From NCBI GenBank assembly GCA_964620675.1, contig CAZUJU010000017.1, positions 1-57,061 of the forward strand: 57,061 bases of DNA, written 5' to 3'. The notes under the pieces were generated by a model. It ran no database searches and had not been told where the DNA came from. It saw only the letters and a program-made list of their open reading frames with translations. Positions 9,377 to 17,621 of the stretch are shown here, in pieces; position 1 is the first letter of the stretch; each line of letters opens with the position of its first letter. This stretch comes from CAYSFW01 sp964620675 (GTDB lineage: Bacteria > Pseudomonadota > Gammaproteobacteria > UWMA-0217). Made by a program: the position numbers and the translations under genes.

Positions 9377-9840
9377 CACCCGATCGGCTCGCCGCCTTGC
9401 GTGATATCCATTTACCGCCGGCGCCGCCGCTGTGGCCGCCAGCGCCGGGTTGGTGGGCACTCGGTGTGCTCGCGCTACTCAGCGTGGCGGCAATCATTTG
9501 GGTGCTCCGGCGCCGCGCCCAACGCGCGCGCCGGGTGGCGGCGATCGAGGCACTGCTGGCGGACGCGGTGCGTGAGTCGGGGGAGGACCAGGCGCGCTTG
9601 CTGGCGGCGCTCAGCGCGATCCTGCGCCGAGTGGCGTTGGGTCGCTATCCGCGTGCGGAGGTTGCGCATCTCACCGGCGCCGAGTGGCTAGGTTTTCTCG
9701 ATCGTTCCGGCGGCGGCGGGCAGTTCGGCGCGGGACCGGGCGCCGTGCTGGCGTATGGCCCGTACCAAACCGCCACCGAATACGACCGCGCGGCCCTGGT
9801 GCGGCTGGCGCGGCGCTGGATTCGCAGGAACCTCGTGTGA
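9373..9840 (+). CDS. DUF4381 domain membrane protein
   Basis: This 155-residue protein has one N-terminal transmembrane segment (WWALGVLALLSVAAIIWVLR), a basic stretch, and a soluble helical domain with LRRVALGRYPRAEVAHLTGAEWLGFLD. It matches DUF4381, found between DUF58 and the first VWA gene of proteobacterial Bat operons. It is presumed to be an inner-membrane accessory subunit. It overlaps both neighbours by four bases, indicating coupled translation. Confidence 0.88.
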   Translation: MTPDRLAALRDIHLPPAPPLWPPAPGWWALGVLALLSVAAIIWVLRRRAQRARRVAAIEALLADAVRESGEDQARLLAALSAILRRVALGRYPRAEVAHLTGAEWLGFLDRSGGGGQFGAGPGAVLAYGPYQTATEYDRAALVRLARRWIRRNLV

Positions 9841-10856
9841 GTTTTAGCTTCGCTTGGCCTTGGTTGTTCGCGGCGTTGCCGTTGCCGTTGCTGGTGGCAT
9901 GGCGGTTGCCGCGTGCGACGAGCGGACCAGGCCTGACCTTACGCACACCGTTCTATGCCGACTTCGCCGATGGTGAGCCGCCGCGCCTGGCGGCACGCGC
10001 GCGTTGGCGTTTAGTCGTCGCAGTGTTGGCCTGGGTCGCGCTGGTGAGCGCGGCGGCGCGACCGCAGCAAGTCGGGCCGGAGTACGAGGTGCCGCGCGAG
10101 GGCCGTAATCTGATGCTGGCGGTGGACCTGTCCGGGAGTATGCAGCAGGAGGACATGGTGCTCGGGCGGCAGCGGGTAAATCGCCTCACGGCGGTCAAGG
10201 CGGTGGCCGGGGATTTCATCGAACGCCGGGTCGGCGACCGGATCGGTCTGGTGTTGTTCGGACAGCAGGCCTACCTGCAGGCGCCGCTGACCTTCGATCG
10301 GCGCACCGTACGGACCTTGCTCGACGAGGCCGCCATTGGGCTGGCGGGCAAGGAGACCGCGATCGGCGACGCCATCGGGCTCGCCGTCAAACGTCTGCGC
10401 GATCAGGCGGAGGGCACCCGGGTGCTGGTCCTGTTGACCGACGGCGCCAACACCGCAGGTCAGCTCGATCCCCTCAAGGCGGCGGAGATCGCGGCGGCGG
10501 AGGGCATTCGTATCTATACCATCGGGGTCGGCGCCGGGCGCGAGGCGCGTGGGTTTTTCGGCGCACCGTTCATGGTCGGCGACGAGATCGACGAGCGCAC
10601 TTTGCGCGCACTCGCCGAGCGTACCGGCGGGCATTACTATCGCGCCCACGACCTGCAAGCGCTGCAAGAGATTTATCAGCGTCTCGATCGCCACGAACCG
10701 GTCCAGCAGGAGCCAAGCTTCCAGCGCGAGGTCGATGAACTCTACCGCTGGCCGCTGGCGTTGGCGCTGGCGCTGGCGCTGTTGCGGGTGCTGGTTGCCG
10801 CGGGCGGCGTGCGATCGGCGGGGTTGCTACATCGGCGCCGGCCGGGCGAGACGTGA
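9837..10856 (+). CDS. batA: BatA-like VWA domain membrane protein
   Basis: The product has 339 residues, starting at the GTG of a GTGTGA overlap with the previous stop. An N-terminal aerotolerance (BatA) domain with a hydrophobic segment near WPWLFAALPLPLLVAW is followed by a second membrane segment (LVVAVLAWVALVSAA). A VWA domain then carries an intact MIDAS, AVDLSGSMQQEDM, plus LLTDGANTAG. A C-terminal transmembrane helix (LALALALALLRVLVAAGGV) closes the protein. BatA proteins were named for Bacteroides aerotolerance; the complex is thought to support envelope stress resistance. Confidence 0.9.
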   Translation: MSFSFAWPWLFAALPLPLLVAWRLPRATSGPGLTLRTPFYADFADGEPPRLAARARWRLVVAVLAWVALVSAAARPQQVGPEYEVPREGRNLMLAVDLSGSMQQEDMVLGRQRVNRLTAVKAVAGDFIERRVGDRIGLVLFGQQAYLQAPLTFDRRTVRTLLDEAAIGLAGKETAIGDAIGLAVKRLRDQAEGTRVLVLLTDGANTAGQLDPLKAAEIAAAEGIRIYTIGVGAGREARGFFGAPFMVGDEIDERTLRALAERTGGHYYRAHDLQALQEIYQRLDRHEPVQQEPSFQREVDELYRWPLALALALALLRVLVAAGGVRSAGLLHRRRPGET

Positions 10857-12661
10857 TGATCAACCAGTTTCATTTTCTTGAACCCCTCTGGTGGCTGGCA
10901 TTGCTGCCGCTCGCCTTCGCCGTGTGGCGCCTGGCACGACACCTGCGCTCGGATCAGGCTTCACCGTGGCACCGCCAGGTGGACGCCCACTTGTTGCCGT
11001 ACCTGGTGGTGGAATCCGGCGGGCGGCGCGGCTTTGGCTGGGCGCTGGCGGCACTGGCTTGCGGTGGAATCCTGGCGATCGCAGCGCTCGCCGCACCGGC
11101 CTGGGAGCGGATGCCGCAACCGGTGTATCGCAGCCCGGTGGCGGCGGTGGTGGTGCTCGAACTTGATTCGCGCATGTTGGCGGCAGACCTCGCACCGAAC
11201 CGCCTGGAGCGGGCGCGCTTTGCGATCGAGGATCTCCTGAACCGCGCCCGCGACACTCAGTTCGCGCTGGTGGCCTACGCCGGCGATGCCTTTGCGGTCA
11301 CGCCGCTCACCGACGATGCGGCGACGCTCAAGGCGCAGCTGCGGGTGCTTCATCCGGACCTGATGCCGGAGAGCGGCACCCGACCCGAGCGTGGTTTAGC
11401 CCTGGCGGCGGAATTGCTGCGCCAATCGGGCCGTAGGTCGGGTCAGATCGTACTGATTGCCAGCGATGGGGGCGGCGCGCGTACGCTTGAGCGGGCGCGC
11501 AGCCTTGCCGCGGAAGGATTTGCGACGAGCGTGATCGCGGCTGGCCAACCGCGCAACGCCGAGCTCGAAGCGGATGCCGAATTGGGACTCGATCCAAGTG
11601 CGCTCTCGGCACTGGCGGCGGCTGGCGGCGGTCAGTTCTTTCTGCTCGGCGGCGGTGACGTGGCCGCGCAACTCAATCTCGGTGGCGCGGAAACGCGTAT
11701 CGACGCCGACGCGAGCGCTGGCGATCAGGCCGAACGCTGGCTGAATCGGGGGCCGTGGCTGTTGTTGCCCTTGCTGTTGCTCGCCGCGCTCGCGTTTCGC
11801 CGTGGTTGGCTGGTAGGCATCGCGTGGGGGGTGGTGGGACCGCTCCTGCTGACCAGTGCGCCGGGGGCCAGCGCACTCGATTGGCGCGATCTCTGGCAGC
11901 GTGCCGATCAGCAGGCCCATGCGGCGCTCGACGCAGGCGACTATGCGCGTGCCCGGGAACGGGCGACCGATCCGGCGCGACACGGCGCGGCGGCTTATCG
12001 TGCGGGCGATTATGCCGCGGCAGTCGACGCCTTCGCGCGCGAAGACGACGCGACGGCGGCCTACAATCGGGGCAACGCGCTGGCGCGCCTCGGCCGCTTC
12101 GACGAAGCGCTGGCGTCCTATGACGCCGCGCTGGGGGCTGACCCTGGGTTCGAGGACGCTCGATTCAACCGGGAACTCGTCGAGTCGCTGCGTAAACAGC
12201 AGGAGCAGCCACCGCAGTCTGGTCAAGACGCGCCGCCGGCAGGCTCCGACGGCGAGGAGTCGCAACGCGATCCCGGGAACGATAGCGCCGAGGGGACAGC
12301 GCGAGATGATGCTGAAAGCGACGGCGATCCCGCCGCGCCGGGCGTATCCGCCGAGGCGACGGATACGGCGGATGCGCCCGCGAGCGGGTCGGACGCCGCC
12401 GACGCAGCGGCGCAACAGCAACAGGCCGACGAGACCGTCGCCGAGGCGCGTGAACAGGCGCGCGAACCGTCGGCGCAGGATTCCGACCCGAGCGAGATGG
12501 CCGCCGACCATTTGAGTCCGGAGCAACGGCAATCGGTCGAGCAGTATCTGCGCCGGGTACCGGACGATCCTGGGGGACTCTTGCGCCGTAAGTTTTTATA
12601 CCAATACCAGCAGCGTGCGCGCGAACCGGGGATTGACGATGAACGCTGGCGCGGGCGTTGA
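10853..12661 (+). CDS. BatB/BatC-like fused VWA-TPR membrane protein
   Basis: This 602-residue protein joins two roles that are separate genes in some bacteria. An N-terminal membrane-anchored VWA domain (residues about 90-280) is followed by transmembrane helices near 295-340, a TPR region (AAAYRAGDYAAAVDAF, AAYNRGNALARLGRFDEAL), and an acidic Gln/Asp/Ala-rich low-complexity tail ending in a conserved LRRKFLYQYQQR motif. The MIDAS DxSxS is degenerate (LELDSRM), so metal binding is doubtful. The start may be the GTG at 10853 or the ATG at 10856; both overlap the batA stop. Confidence 0.88.
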   Translation: MMINQFHFLEPLWWLALLPLAFAVWRLARHLRSDQASPWHRQVDAHLLPYLVVESGGRRGFGWALAALACGGILAIAALAAPAWERMPQPVYRSPVAAVVVLELDSRMLAADLAPNRLERARFAIEDLLNRARDTQFALVAYAGDAFAVTPLTDDAATLKAQLRVLHPDLMPESGTRPERGLALAAELLRQSGRRSGQIVLIASDGGGARTLERARSLAAEGFATSVIAAGQPRNAELEADAELGLDPSALSALAAAGGGQFFLLGGGDVAAQLNLGGAETRIDADASAGDQAERWLNRGPWLLLPLLLLAALAFRRGWLVGIAWGVVGPLLLTSAPGASALDWRDLWQRADQQAHAALDAGDYARARERATDPARHGAAAYRAGDYAAAVDAFAREDDATAAYNRGNALARLGRFDEALASYDAALGADPGFEDARFNRELVESLRKQQEQPPQSGQDAPPAGSDGEESQRDPGNDSAEGTARDDAESDGDPAAPGVSAEATDTADAPASGSDAADAAAQQQQADETVAEAREQAREPSAQDSDPSEMAADHLSPEQRQSVEQYLRRVPDDPGGLLRRKFLYQYQQRAREPGIDDERWRGR

Positions 12662-12717
12662 GTGGCGGAGCGATAGCTGCGTCCGCAAACCTCTTGAAAC
12701 TTGAGACGGTTGACACG

Positions 12718-14535
12718 ATGCGACTGAGTGAACGACTTTCCAGACTCTGGCCCCTGCTGTTACTCCTGCTGCTGGGGAGCATGCTCACGCCGGCGTGGGC
12801 GATTCAGGTCAGCGCGCTGCTTGACCGCGCCCGCATCGGCGACGGTGAGACGGTCATTCTGATCCTCCATGCCGCCGGCAATGTCGATGGCGTGCAACCC
12901 GATCTCGCTCCACTTGCGGCCGATTTCGAAATACTCGGGACCGGCACCAGCACCCAGGTCCGGATTATCAACGGTCAACGCAATGACAGCACGCAGTGGC
13001 GCGTCACCTTGATGCCGAAACGCACCGGCACGCTGACTCTCCCGGCGTTGCGGGTGGGCGAGGCAAGCACCGCGCCGCTCAGCCTGGAGGTGAGCGACTC
13101 CGCGCCTGCCGCGACGGCCGACATGCCGCGCGAGGTTTGGGTCGAGATGGAGGTCACCGGCGGTTCCGATCCTTACGTGCAGGCGCAGGTGCCGCTCACG
13201 GTGCGGGTGCTGACCGCGCGTCCAATCCGCGAAGGCAGTCTGAGCGAACCGCAGGTGGCTGCGGCCTTGATCGAAAAGCTGGGGCCGGATCGGCGTTACA
13301 GCGCGACTCGCGACGGTGCCGAGTATCACGTTGTTGAACGTCGTTATGCCGTGTTTCCACAGCAGAGCGGTCCCTTAACCCTCCCGCCGGTGGTGTTTCG
13401 CGGCACGCTCGCGGCACCGCCGCGCCCGCGCGATCCCGCCGGTACCGGGTCGCCGCTGCAGCGCTTTTTCGATAACGACCCGTTCTTCGACGACTCGATC
13501 GTGCAACGCTTTTTTGATGACAGCGTGTTCGGCCGCGCAGCGGAGGCGGTACGTCCGGTGACCGCGCGCGGCGAGGCGATCACCTTGAACGTCCAGCCTG
13601 CGCCGGTGGCGGGATCGGATTGGCTCCCGGCGCGGGCCGTCATGGTGACCGACTCCTGGACCAGCGCACCGCCAAGCCTCCGCGTTGGCGAACCCGCGCG
13701 GCGAACCTTGACCTTGACCGTACAGGGCTTGACCGGGGCACAGATTCCCGAAATTCGGCTTCCGGAGGTGGCGGATCTCAGTATTTATGCCGAACCCGCC
13801 GCGCTCGAAAGCCGCACCGACGGTGAGCAGGTGATTGGCGTCAGCAGTCGCAGCTTTACCATGATCCCGGCCCGCGCGGGTACGCTCGCCCTGCCGCCGT
13901 ATCGGGTCACGTGGTGGGATACCGAGGCGCGCGAGCGGCAGGTGGTCGAACTCCCGGCCTGGACCCTGAACGTGGCGCCAGGCGTCGGCGTCGCACCGCC
14001 GGCACCGGCGCCGGCAACGCGGTCGGACGGGTGGGTGGATGAACCGGAAGCGACGGTCGCGCCTACGGTTTCTGCGGTCGATACCGCGCGGGCAGGGCGA
14101 CTGGGGTGGTTTTGGATGCCAATCGCACTCGCGATCCTGGTGGGCGGCGCACTCTACCACTGGCGCCGTGGCGCGAAAGCAAAGGATTCCGCGCCCGTCG
14201 CCACGCCGGATCAGGCCGAACGAGAGCGGCTGAAAGCGGCCTGTCTCGACGCGTGCAGTGAACAGGATCCGCGCCGTGCCGCGCGTACTTTGCTCGCGTG
14301 GGCGCGCGCCGAGTGGCCCGAGGAATCGGTCACTTCGTTGACCGCGATTGCGGCGCGGCTCCAACACGGAGCGGAGGCGGTCCTGGAGTTACATGGGCAG
14401 CTCTTTCGCGAGGCAACCGCGGGCTGGCGCGGCGATACGTTGGCGCGGGCGCTGGCGAATGGCTTGCCCCGTCGGGTACGGCCGGCGAGTGGGCGCCGTG
14501 AGGCGGCGGCGCTCGATCCGCTCTATCCGGCCTAG
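12718..14535 (+). CDS. batD: BatD-like protein (oxygen-tolerance family)
   Basis: The product has 605 residues. The ATG at 12718 gives a clear signal peptide (RLWPLLLLLLLGSMLTPAWA), whereas a TTG nearer the preceding stop would not. Several immunoglobulin-like beta domains follow (IQVSALLDRARIGDGETVIL and SDPYVQAQVPLTVRVLTARP), typical of BatD, then a Pro/Ala linker, a transmembrane helix at about residue 465 (GWFWMPIALAILVGGALYHW) and a cytoplasmic helical tail. BatD is the large periplasmic component of the Bat system. It is the last gene of the operon; repeats follow. Confidence 0.87.
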   Translation: MRLSERLSRLWPLLLLLLLGSMLTPAWAIQVSALLDRARIGDGETVILILHAAGNVDGVQPDLAPLAADFEILGTGTSTQVRIINGQRNDSTQWRVTLMPKRTGTLTLPALRVGEASTAPLSLEVSDSAPAATADMPREVWVEMEVTGGSDPYVQAQVPLTVRVLTARPIREGSLSEPQVAAALIEKLGPDRRYSATRDGAEYHVVERRYAVFPQQSGPLTLPPVVFRGTLAAPPRPRDPAGTGSPLQRFFDNDPFFDDSIVQRFFDDSVFGRAAEAVRPVTARGEAITLNVQPAPVAGSDWLPARAVMVTDSWTSAPPSLRVGEPARRTLTLTVQGLTGAQIPEIRLPEVADLSIYAEPAALESRTDGEQVIGVSSRSFTMIPARAGTLALPPYRVTWWDTEARERQVVELPAWTLNVAPGVGVAPPAPAPATRSDGWVDEPEATVAPTVSAVDTARAGRLGWFWMPIALAILVGGALYHWRRGAKAKDSAPVATPDQAERERLKAACLDACSEQDPRRAARTLLAWARAEWPEESVTSLTAIAARLQHGAEAVLELHGQLFREATAGWRGDTLARALANGLPRRVRPASGRREAAALDPLYPA

Positions 14536-14548
14536 CGAAGCATTGCTT

Positions 14549-14579
14549 GAGTCCTGCGAAATGCGCAGGATGAACGGTA
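14549..14579 (+). repeat. REP-like element, copy 2
   Basis: This copy has the same 31-bp length and the same ends as the element at 6986-7016. Here the hairpin is perfect: TCCTGCG, loop AAATG, CGCAGGA, followed by the shared tail TGAACGGTA. It lies 14 bases after the batD stop, a usual REP location, and could also act as a 3'-end stabiliser. Confidence 0.6.
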
Positions 14580-14645
14580 TTCGTTTGATTCCGCCCTTGG
14601 TGGACCCGTCGAACCCTAAGTTGAGATGGCGAGATCCACGTGAAA

Positions 14646-14825
14646 GCATGTACATCCTTGTACGCTGGGTCCCGGCATTGTGCATGTAGATCCTTGTACG
14701 CTGGGTTCCGGCATTGTGCATGTAGATCCTTGTACGCAGGGTTCCGGCATTTTGTATGTACATCCTTGTACGCTGGGTTCCGGCATTGTGCATGTACATC
14801 CTTGTACACTGGGTTCCGGCATTCC
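14646..14825. repeat. Five tandem 36-bp repeats with hairpin core
   Basis: Five direct repeats of exactly 36 bp start at 14646, 14682, 14718, 14754 and 14790. Each contains GTACA-TCCT-TGTAC or GTAGA-TCCT-TGTAC, a short inverted repeat with a 4-base loop, followed by CTGGGTTCCGGCATT. Units differ at only a few positions. Because 36 is a multiple of three, long repetitive frames appear on both strands, but none has a start, ribosome-binding site or protein-like composition. The second half of the unit equals the head of the inverted-repeat element that follows. Confidence 0.85.
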
Positions 14826-14914
14826 CTGCCGGAATGACGGGGGGACGGGCGGGGAGGTTGCGCGCATGCGCCGCTTACCTCCGTCACCCCGGCAGGGATT
14901 GCCGGGGCCCAGTG
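14807..14914. mobile_element. MITE-like inverted-repeat element
   Basis: A 34-bp arm at 14807-14840 (beginning CACTGGGTTCCGGCATTCCC) recurs inverted at 14881-14914 with five mismatches, around a 40-bp centre that includes GCGCATGCGC. Each arm also contains its own hairpin (TTCCGGCA/TGCCGGAA type). This resembles small non-coding elements common in gammaproteobacterial genomes, with a core like the ATTCCC..GGGAAT-type dRS repeats; the assignment is by memory. No transposase is encoded. Confidence 0.6.
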
Positions 14915-15248
14915 TCCACGGACGGGCGGGTCGCTTGTTACAACCAATCCGGGTACCTCGTTGCAGGAACCTTGCAACCATGGTCAGTTGAGGATTCAGC
15001 CAACTGAAACGGATCGACCCGCAAATCTGGGTGAAATGACGTACCAGGATGGGTTTGCGGCGTTTCCCGACTGACCGGCCCGGAGTGGCTTTCATCCTCG
15101 GGGGCGGTGTCTTCGCCATGAGAGTTAGCGCCGCTGGCCGAAGAATGGCACTTCACGGGGCTGCAAGTGGCAGGTGGTCGGTCGCACGGTTGAGTCTCGT
15201 GTACACTCGAATCACCGTACCGCCTTCCGATCAGTTCGAGTACTACCT
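14915..15248. other. Intergenic region upstream of the lutA-like gene
   Basis: I see no gene and no convincing promoter here. Open frames are short and without ribosome-binding sites. The region links the repeat cluster to the Fe-S protein gene. Confidence 0.5.
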
Positions 15249-16004
15249 ATGAACACATCTGCCGAGCGTCCGCGTGAAGTGTATTTTTTCGGCACCTGCC
15301 TGATCGACGTGCTATTTCCACAGGCGGGATTGGCGGCGATGAAGTTGCTCCGGCGTGCCGGTGTCCGGGTCATCTTTCCACAAGGTCAGACCTGCTGCGG
15401 TCAGCCACCCTTCAATTCCGGTTACCGCGATGAGGCGCGCGCGGTGGCGCGGCGGCAGCTCGATTTGTTTGCGCGCGATATTCCAGTGGTGGTTCCGTCC
15501 GGTTCCTGCGCCGGGATGTTGAAGCATCATTACCGGGAGCTGTTCGCAAATGAGCCCGAGGAGGCAAAAGCGGCGGCATTTTCCGCTCGGGTGTTTGAAT
15601 TTACCGAGTTTCTGGTCGACGGCCTGGCGATCGAGTTACGCGATCTTGGGCCACCGACCAGCATCGCGATTCATACCTCCTGCTCGGCCCGACGCGAGAT
15701 GGGTGTTGCCGACCGGATTGAACGTCTCGTTGATCAGCTCGCTCAGGTGGAAAAGCGTGAGCAGGCGTATAAAGCCGAATGCTGCGGATTCGGCGGCACC
15801 TTCGCCGTCAAGCAAGCGGAAATCTCGGCCGCCATGGTGGCCGACAAAACCGATCACATTGCCGCGACGGAGGCCGAGTTCTTACTTGGGCAAGACTGCG
15901 GGTGTCTCATGAATATCGGCGGCGCGTTCGAGAAGCAGGGCCGTGGCCCCAAGGTGCTTCATATCGCGGAATTCCTGTGGCACCGCACGGGAGGCGATCG
16001 GTAA
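15249..16004 (+). CDS. LutA/YkgE-like (Fe-S)-binding oxidoreductase subunit
   Basis: This 251-residue protein has the two CCG domains of the LutA/YkgE/GlcF group: TCCGQPPFNSG near residue 57 and ECCGFGGTF near residue 180, plus conserved GTCLIDVLFPQAGLA at the start and SGSCAGMLKHHY. Such proteins bind an Fe-S cluster and work with LutB and LutC in L-lactate oxidation. Neither partner is present here: the next gene is a small DUF1488 protein on the other strand. The partners may be elsewhere, or the protein may serve another dehydrogenase. Confidence 0.85.
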   Translation: MNTSAERPREVYFFGTCLIDVLFPQAGLAAMKLLRRAGVRVIFPQGQTCCGQPPFNSGYRDEARAVARRQLDLFARDIPVVVPSGSCAGMLKHHYRELFANEPEEAKAAAFSARVFEFTEFLVDGLAIELRDLGPPTSIAIHTSCSARREMGVADRIERLVDQLAQVEKREQAYKAECCGFGGTFAVKQAEISAAMVADKTDHIAATEAEFLLGQDCGCLMNIGGAFEKQGRGPKVLHIAEFLWHRTGGDR

Positions 16005-16017
16005 CCCGGCTCGGTGC

Positions 16018-16317
16018 TTATACGTCGAGCGCGCGGATCACGACCGATCCGTCTTCCTCGAACTGTTCACGCTCGATCAACCGGCGCGCCGCTTCCTGGA
16101 TTTCCGCGCGGTGCAACACCACTGACTGCATTGGGTTGTCGTCGGAGGCCGCGAACTTTTCGCGCAGGATCTCAAGCGAGATTCGACACAAAATGCGTCT
16201 TTTGTTGACCTCGGCTGCAACGGTCGCAACATTGTTCATCGGATTCCAGCATTCGAGCCGGGGAAACGAAATGATGCCGTCTACCACCGTGGATTGGCGA
16301 CTGCGGTTTACAGACAT
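16018..16317 (-). CDS. DUF1488 family protein
   Basis: The product is 99 residues. The stretch from IISFPRLECWNPMNNVATV through LCRISLEILREKF to the helical EIQEAARRLIEREQFEEDGSVVI resembles the short cytoplasmic DUF1488 proteins (E. coli YrdB type): an FP..e.W motif, beta strands around a Cys, then a helix and a final strand. Function is unknown. It converges on the lutA-like gene with a 13-bp gap. The first 12 residues before the domain may not be translated. Confidence 0.6.
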   Translation of the reverse strand: MSVNRSRQSTVVDGIISFPRLECWNPMNNVATVAAEVNKRRILCRISLEILREKFAASDDNPMQSVVLHRAEIQEAARRLIEREQFEEDGSVVIRALDV

Positions 16318-16825
16318 GCTGTGTCCCTCACGCCATACGAGAAAGGTTTAGCGATCTGGAGGTACATAATATCTCGGTTCTCGGTCATTGCGGGCACGGA
16401 TTAAGTGGGGTCACTGAGCCCGATACGCCCTTGCAGGTCGCGCCCGGCCAGTACCCTGCAGGCCACTCGATGTCGCAACATCGCTTGTCATTGCGGCGGT
16501 TGGTGCGTCGCGGGAAACGTCCTTTTCCATCAAATGGATAGCTAGCCAAGCAGTATACGCGAAATCGTGTCCGAGTGCTCCGACGGTGTGCGTGCAGGAT
16601 TTGCCAGCACGTGAGCTGTGCGTTCGCACCACGGGATTTGCGCGGGTTCCGATTGTGTGAGCGCGGTTCGCCGGACAGTCTGCGACCGGCTTCGTCGAGT
16701 CGAATATCACGCGCTTCGGGAGATTTAGGCGTTGCGCCCGGCAAATTGCGAAATCCGTCACGCCGGGATGTCCCATGGGTTGTGCTAACCTCAGCGCTCA
16801 TGTCGATCATCATCGCGTTGAAATC
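16318..16825. other. 508-bp gap without a supported gene
   Basis: This gap lies between divergent genes. Frames on both strands have no ribosome-binding site, and their products are not protein-like. I see no repeat copies, tRNA or strong hairpin. Confidence 0.5.
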
Positions 16826-17308
16826 ATGACCGTAAAAGTGCTGTTCGTGTGTATGGGGAATATCTGCCGCTCGCCCACCGCCCATGGGGTGTTCGCTCAT
16901 CGGGTCCGCGAGCACGGACTTGACCATTTGATCGAGATCGATTCGGCCGGCACGCATGCGTATCACGTCGGTGAGCCGCCCGATGATCGTTCACAGGTGG
17001 CCGCTGCGCGTCGCGGCTACGACCTCAGCGATCTCAAGGCGCGACGGGTCGGGGCGAAAGATTGCGAACACTACGACTACATCCTGGTGATGGATGAGAT
17101 GAACTTGCTGGATGTGCGTTCGAAGTGCCCGCGGAGTTGCTGGCCACGGGTCCGCTTGTTCATGGACTTCGCCGGCCCGTCCCATCAGGGTAAGGAAGTG
17201 CCTGACCCTTACAGCGGGTCCAAATCGGACTTCGAACGCGTGCTCGATCTGGTCGAAATTGCGGCCAAAGGTCTGCTTCAACACATTCGCGAGACGCATC
17301 GCGTCTGA
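16826..17308 (+). CDS. Low-molecular-weight protein-tyrosine-phosphatase
   Basis: This 160-residue protein has the P-loop CMGNICRS (Cys9 nucleophile, Arg15) at the N-terminus and the general-acid DPYSG motif in VPDPYSGSK. It hydrolyses phosphotyrosine through a cysteinyl-phosphate. The ATG at 16826 begins MTVKVLFVCMGNICRSP, the usual family start. No kinase or exopolysaccharide genes are nearby, so the substrate is unknown. Confidence 0.93.
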   Translation: MTVKVLFVCMGNICRSPTAHGVFAHRVREHGLDHLIEIDSAGTHAYHVGEPPDDRSQVAAARRGYDLSDLKARRVGAKDCEHYDYILVMDEMNLLDVRSKCPRSCWPRVRLFMDFAGPSHQGKEVPDPYSGSKSDFERVLDLVEIAAKGLLQHIRETHRV

Positions 17309-17575
17309 GAGACTGTGGGCGTTTGCGACGTAGATGATCGGTAAAGGTCACTACTTTTCCCGCTTTAGCCGCCGTTTAATCGCTAGTCCGGCAGGACTAT
17401 GCCGACGCTGATCGACGTACCCGCTTGGGTGCCGGCGGGTAAGGTGCCGGATGCCTGGTGAATATCTTCCGCGACGTTCTTCGGGTTCGCTTCTAGAGCG
17501 CTCCAGATTTCTACTCGGTATCGCTCGGTCAGGCCGCGCTCTATTGTAGGCGCGGCACTTGCAACGACGGGCCGC

Positions 17576-17610
17576 GCTGACGGCGCTGGGGTTTTCCCCG
17601 GGCCGTCAGC
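17576..17610 (-). terminator. Strong stem-loop downstream of rne
   Basis: GCTGACGGC (17576-17584) pairs with GCCGTCAGC (17602-17610), with an inner GGGG-TTTT-CCCC hairpin. It begins 12 bases after the rne stop on the minus strand. No T-run follows, so it is either a weak intrinsic terminator or an RNA-stabilising hairpin. The rest of 17309-17621 holds no gene I can support. Confidence 0.6.
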
Positions 17611-17621
17611 GTGGCTATCGT

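Noticed and set aside
14646..14825. CRISPR array.
   Set aside because: Units are contiguous with no unique spacers, and no cas genes are present.
14330..15119. Long repetitive open frames on both strands across the 36-bp array (repeating 12-residue patterns).
   Set aside because: They arise because 36 is divisible by three; there are no ribosome-binding sites, no stable start, and the frames are open on several strands at once.
16385..16966. Minus-strand open frame upstream of and overlapping the phosphatase gene.
   Set aside because: It overlaps the conserved P-loop coding region, has no ribosome-binding site, and the product has no recognisable pattern.
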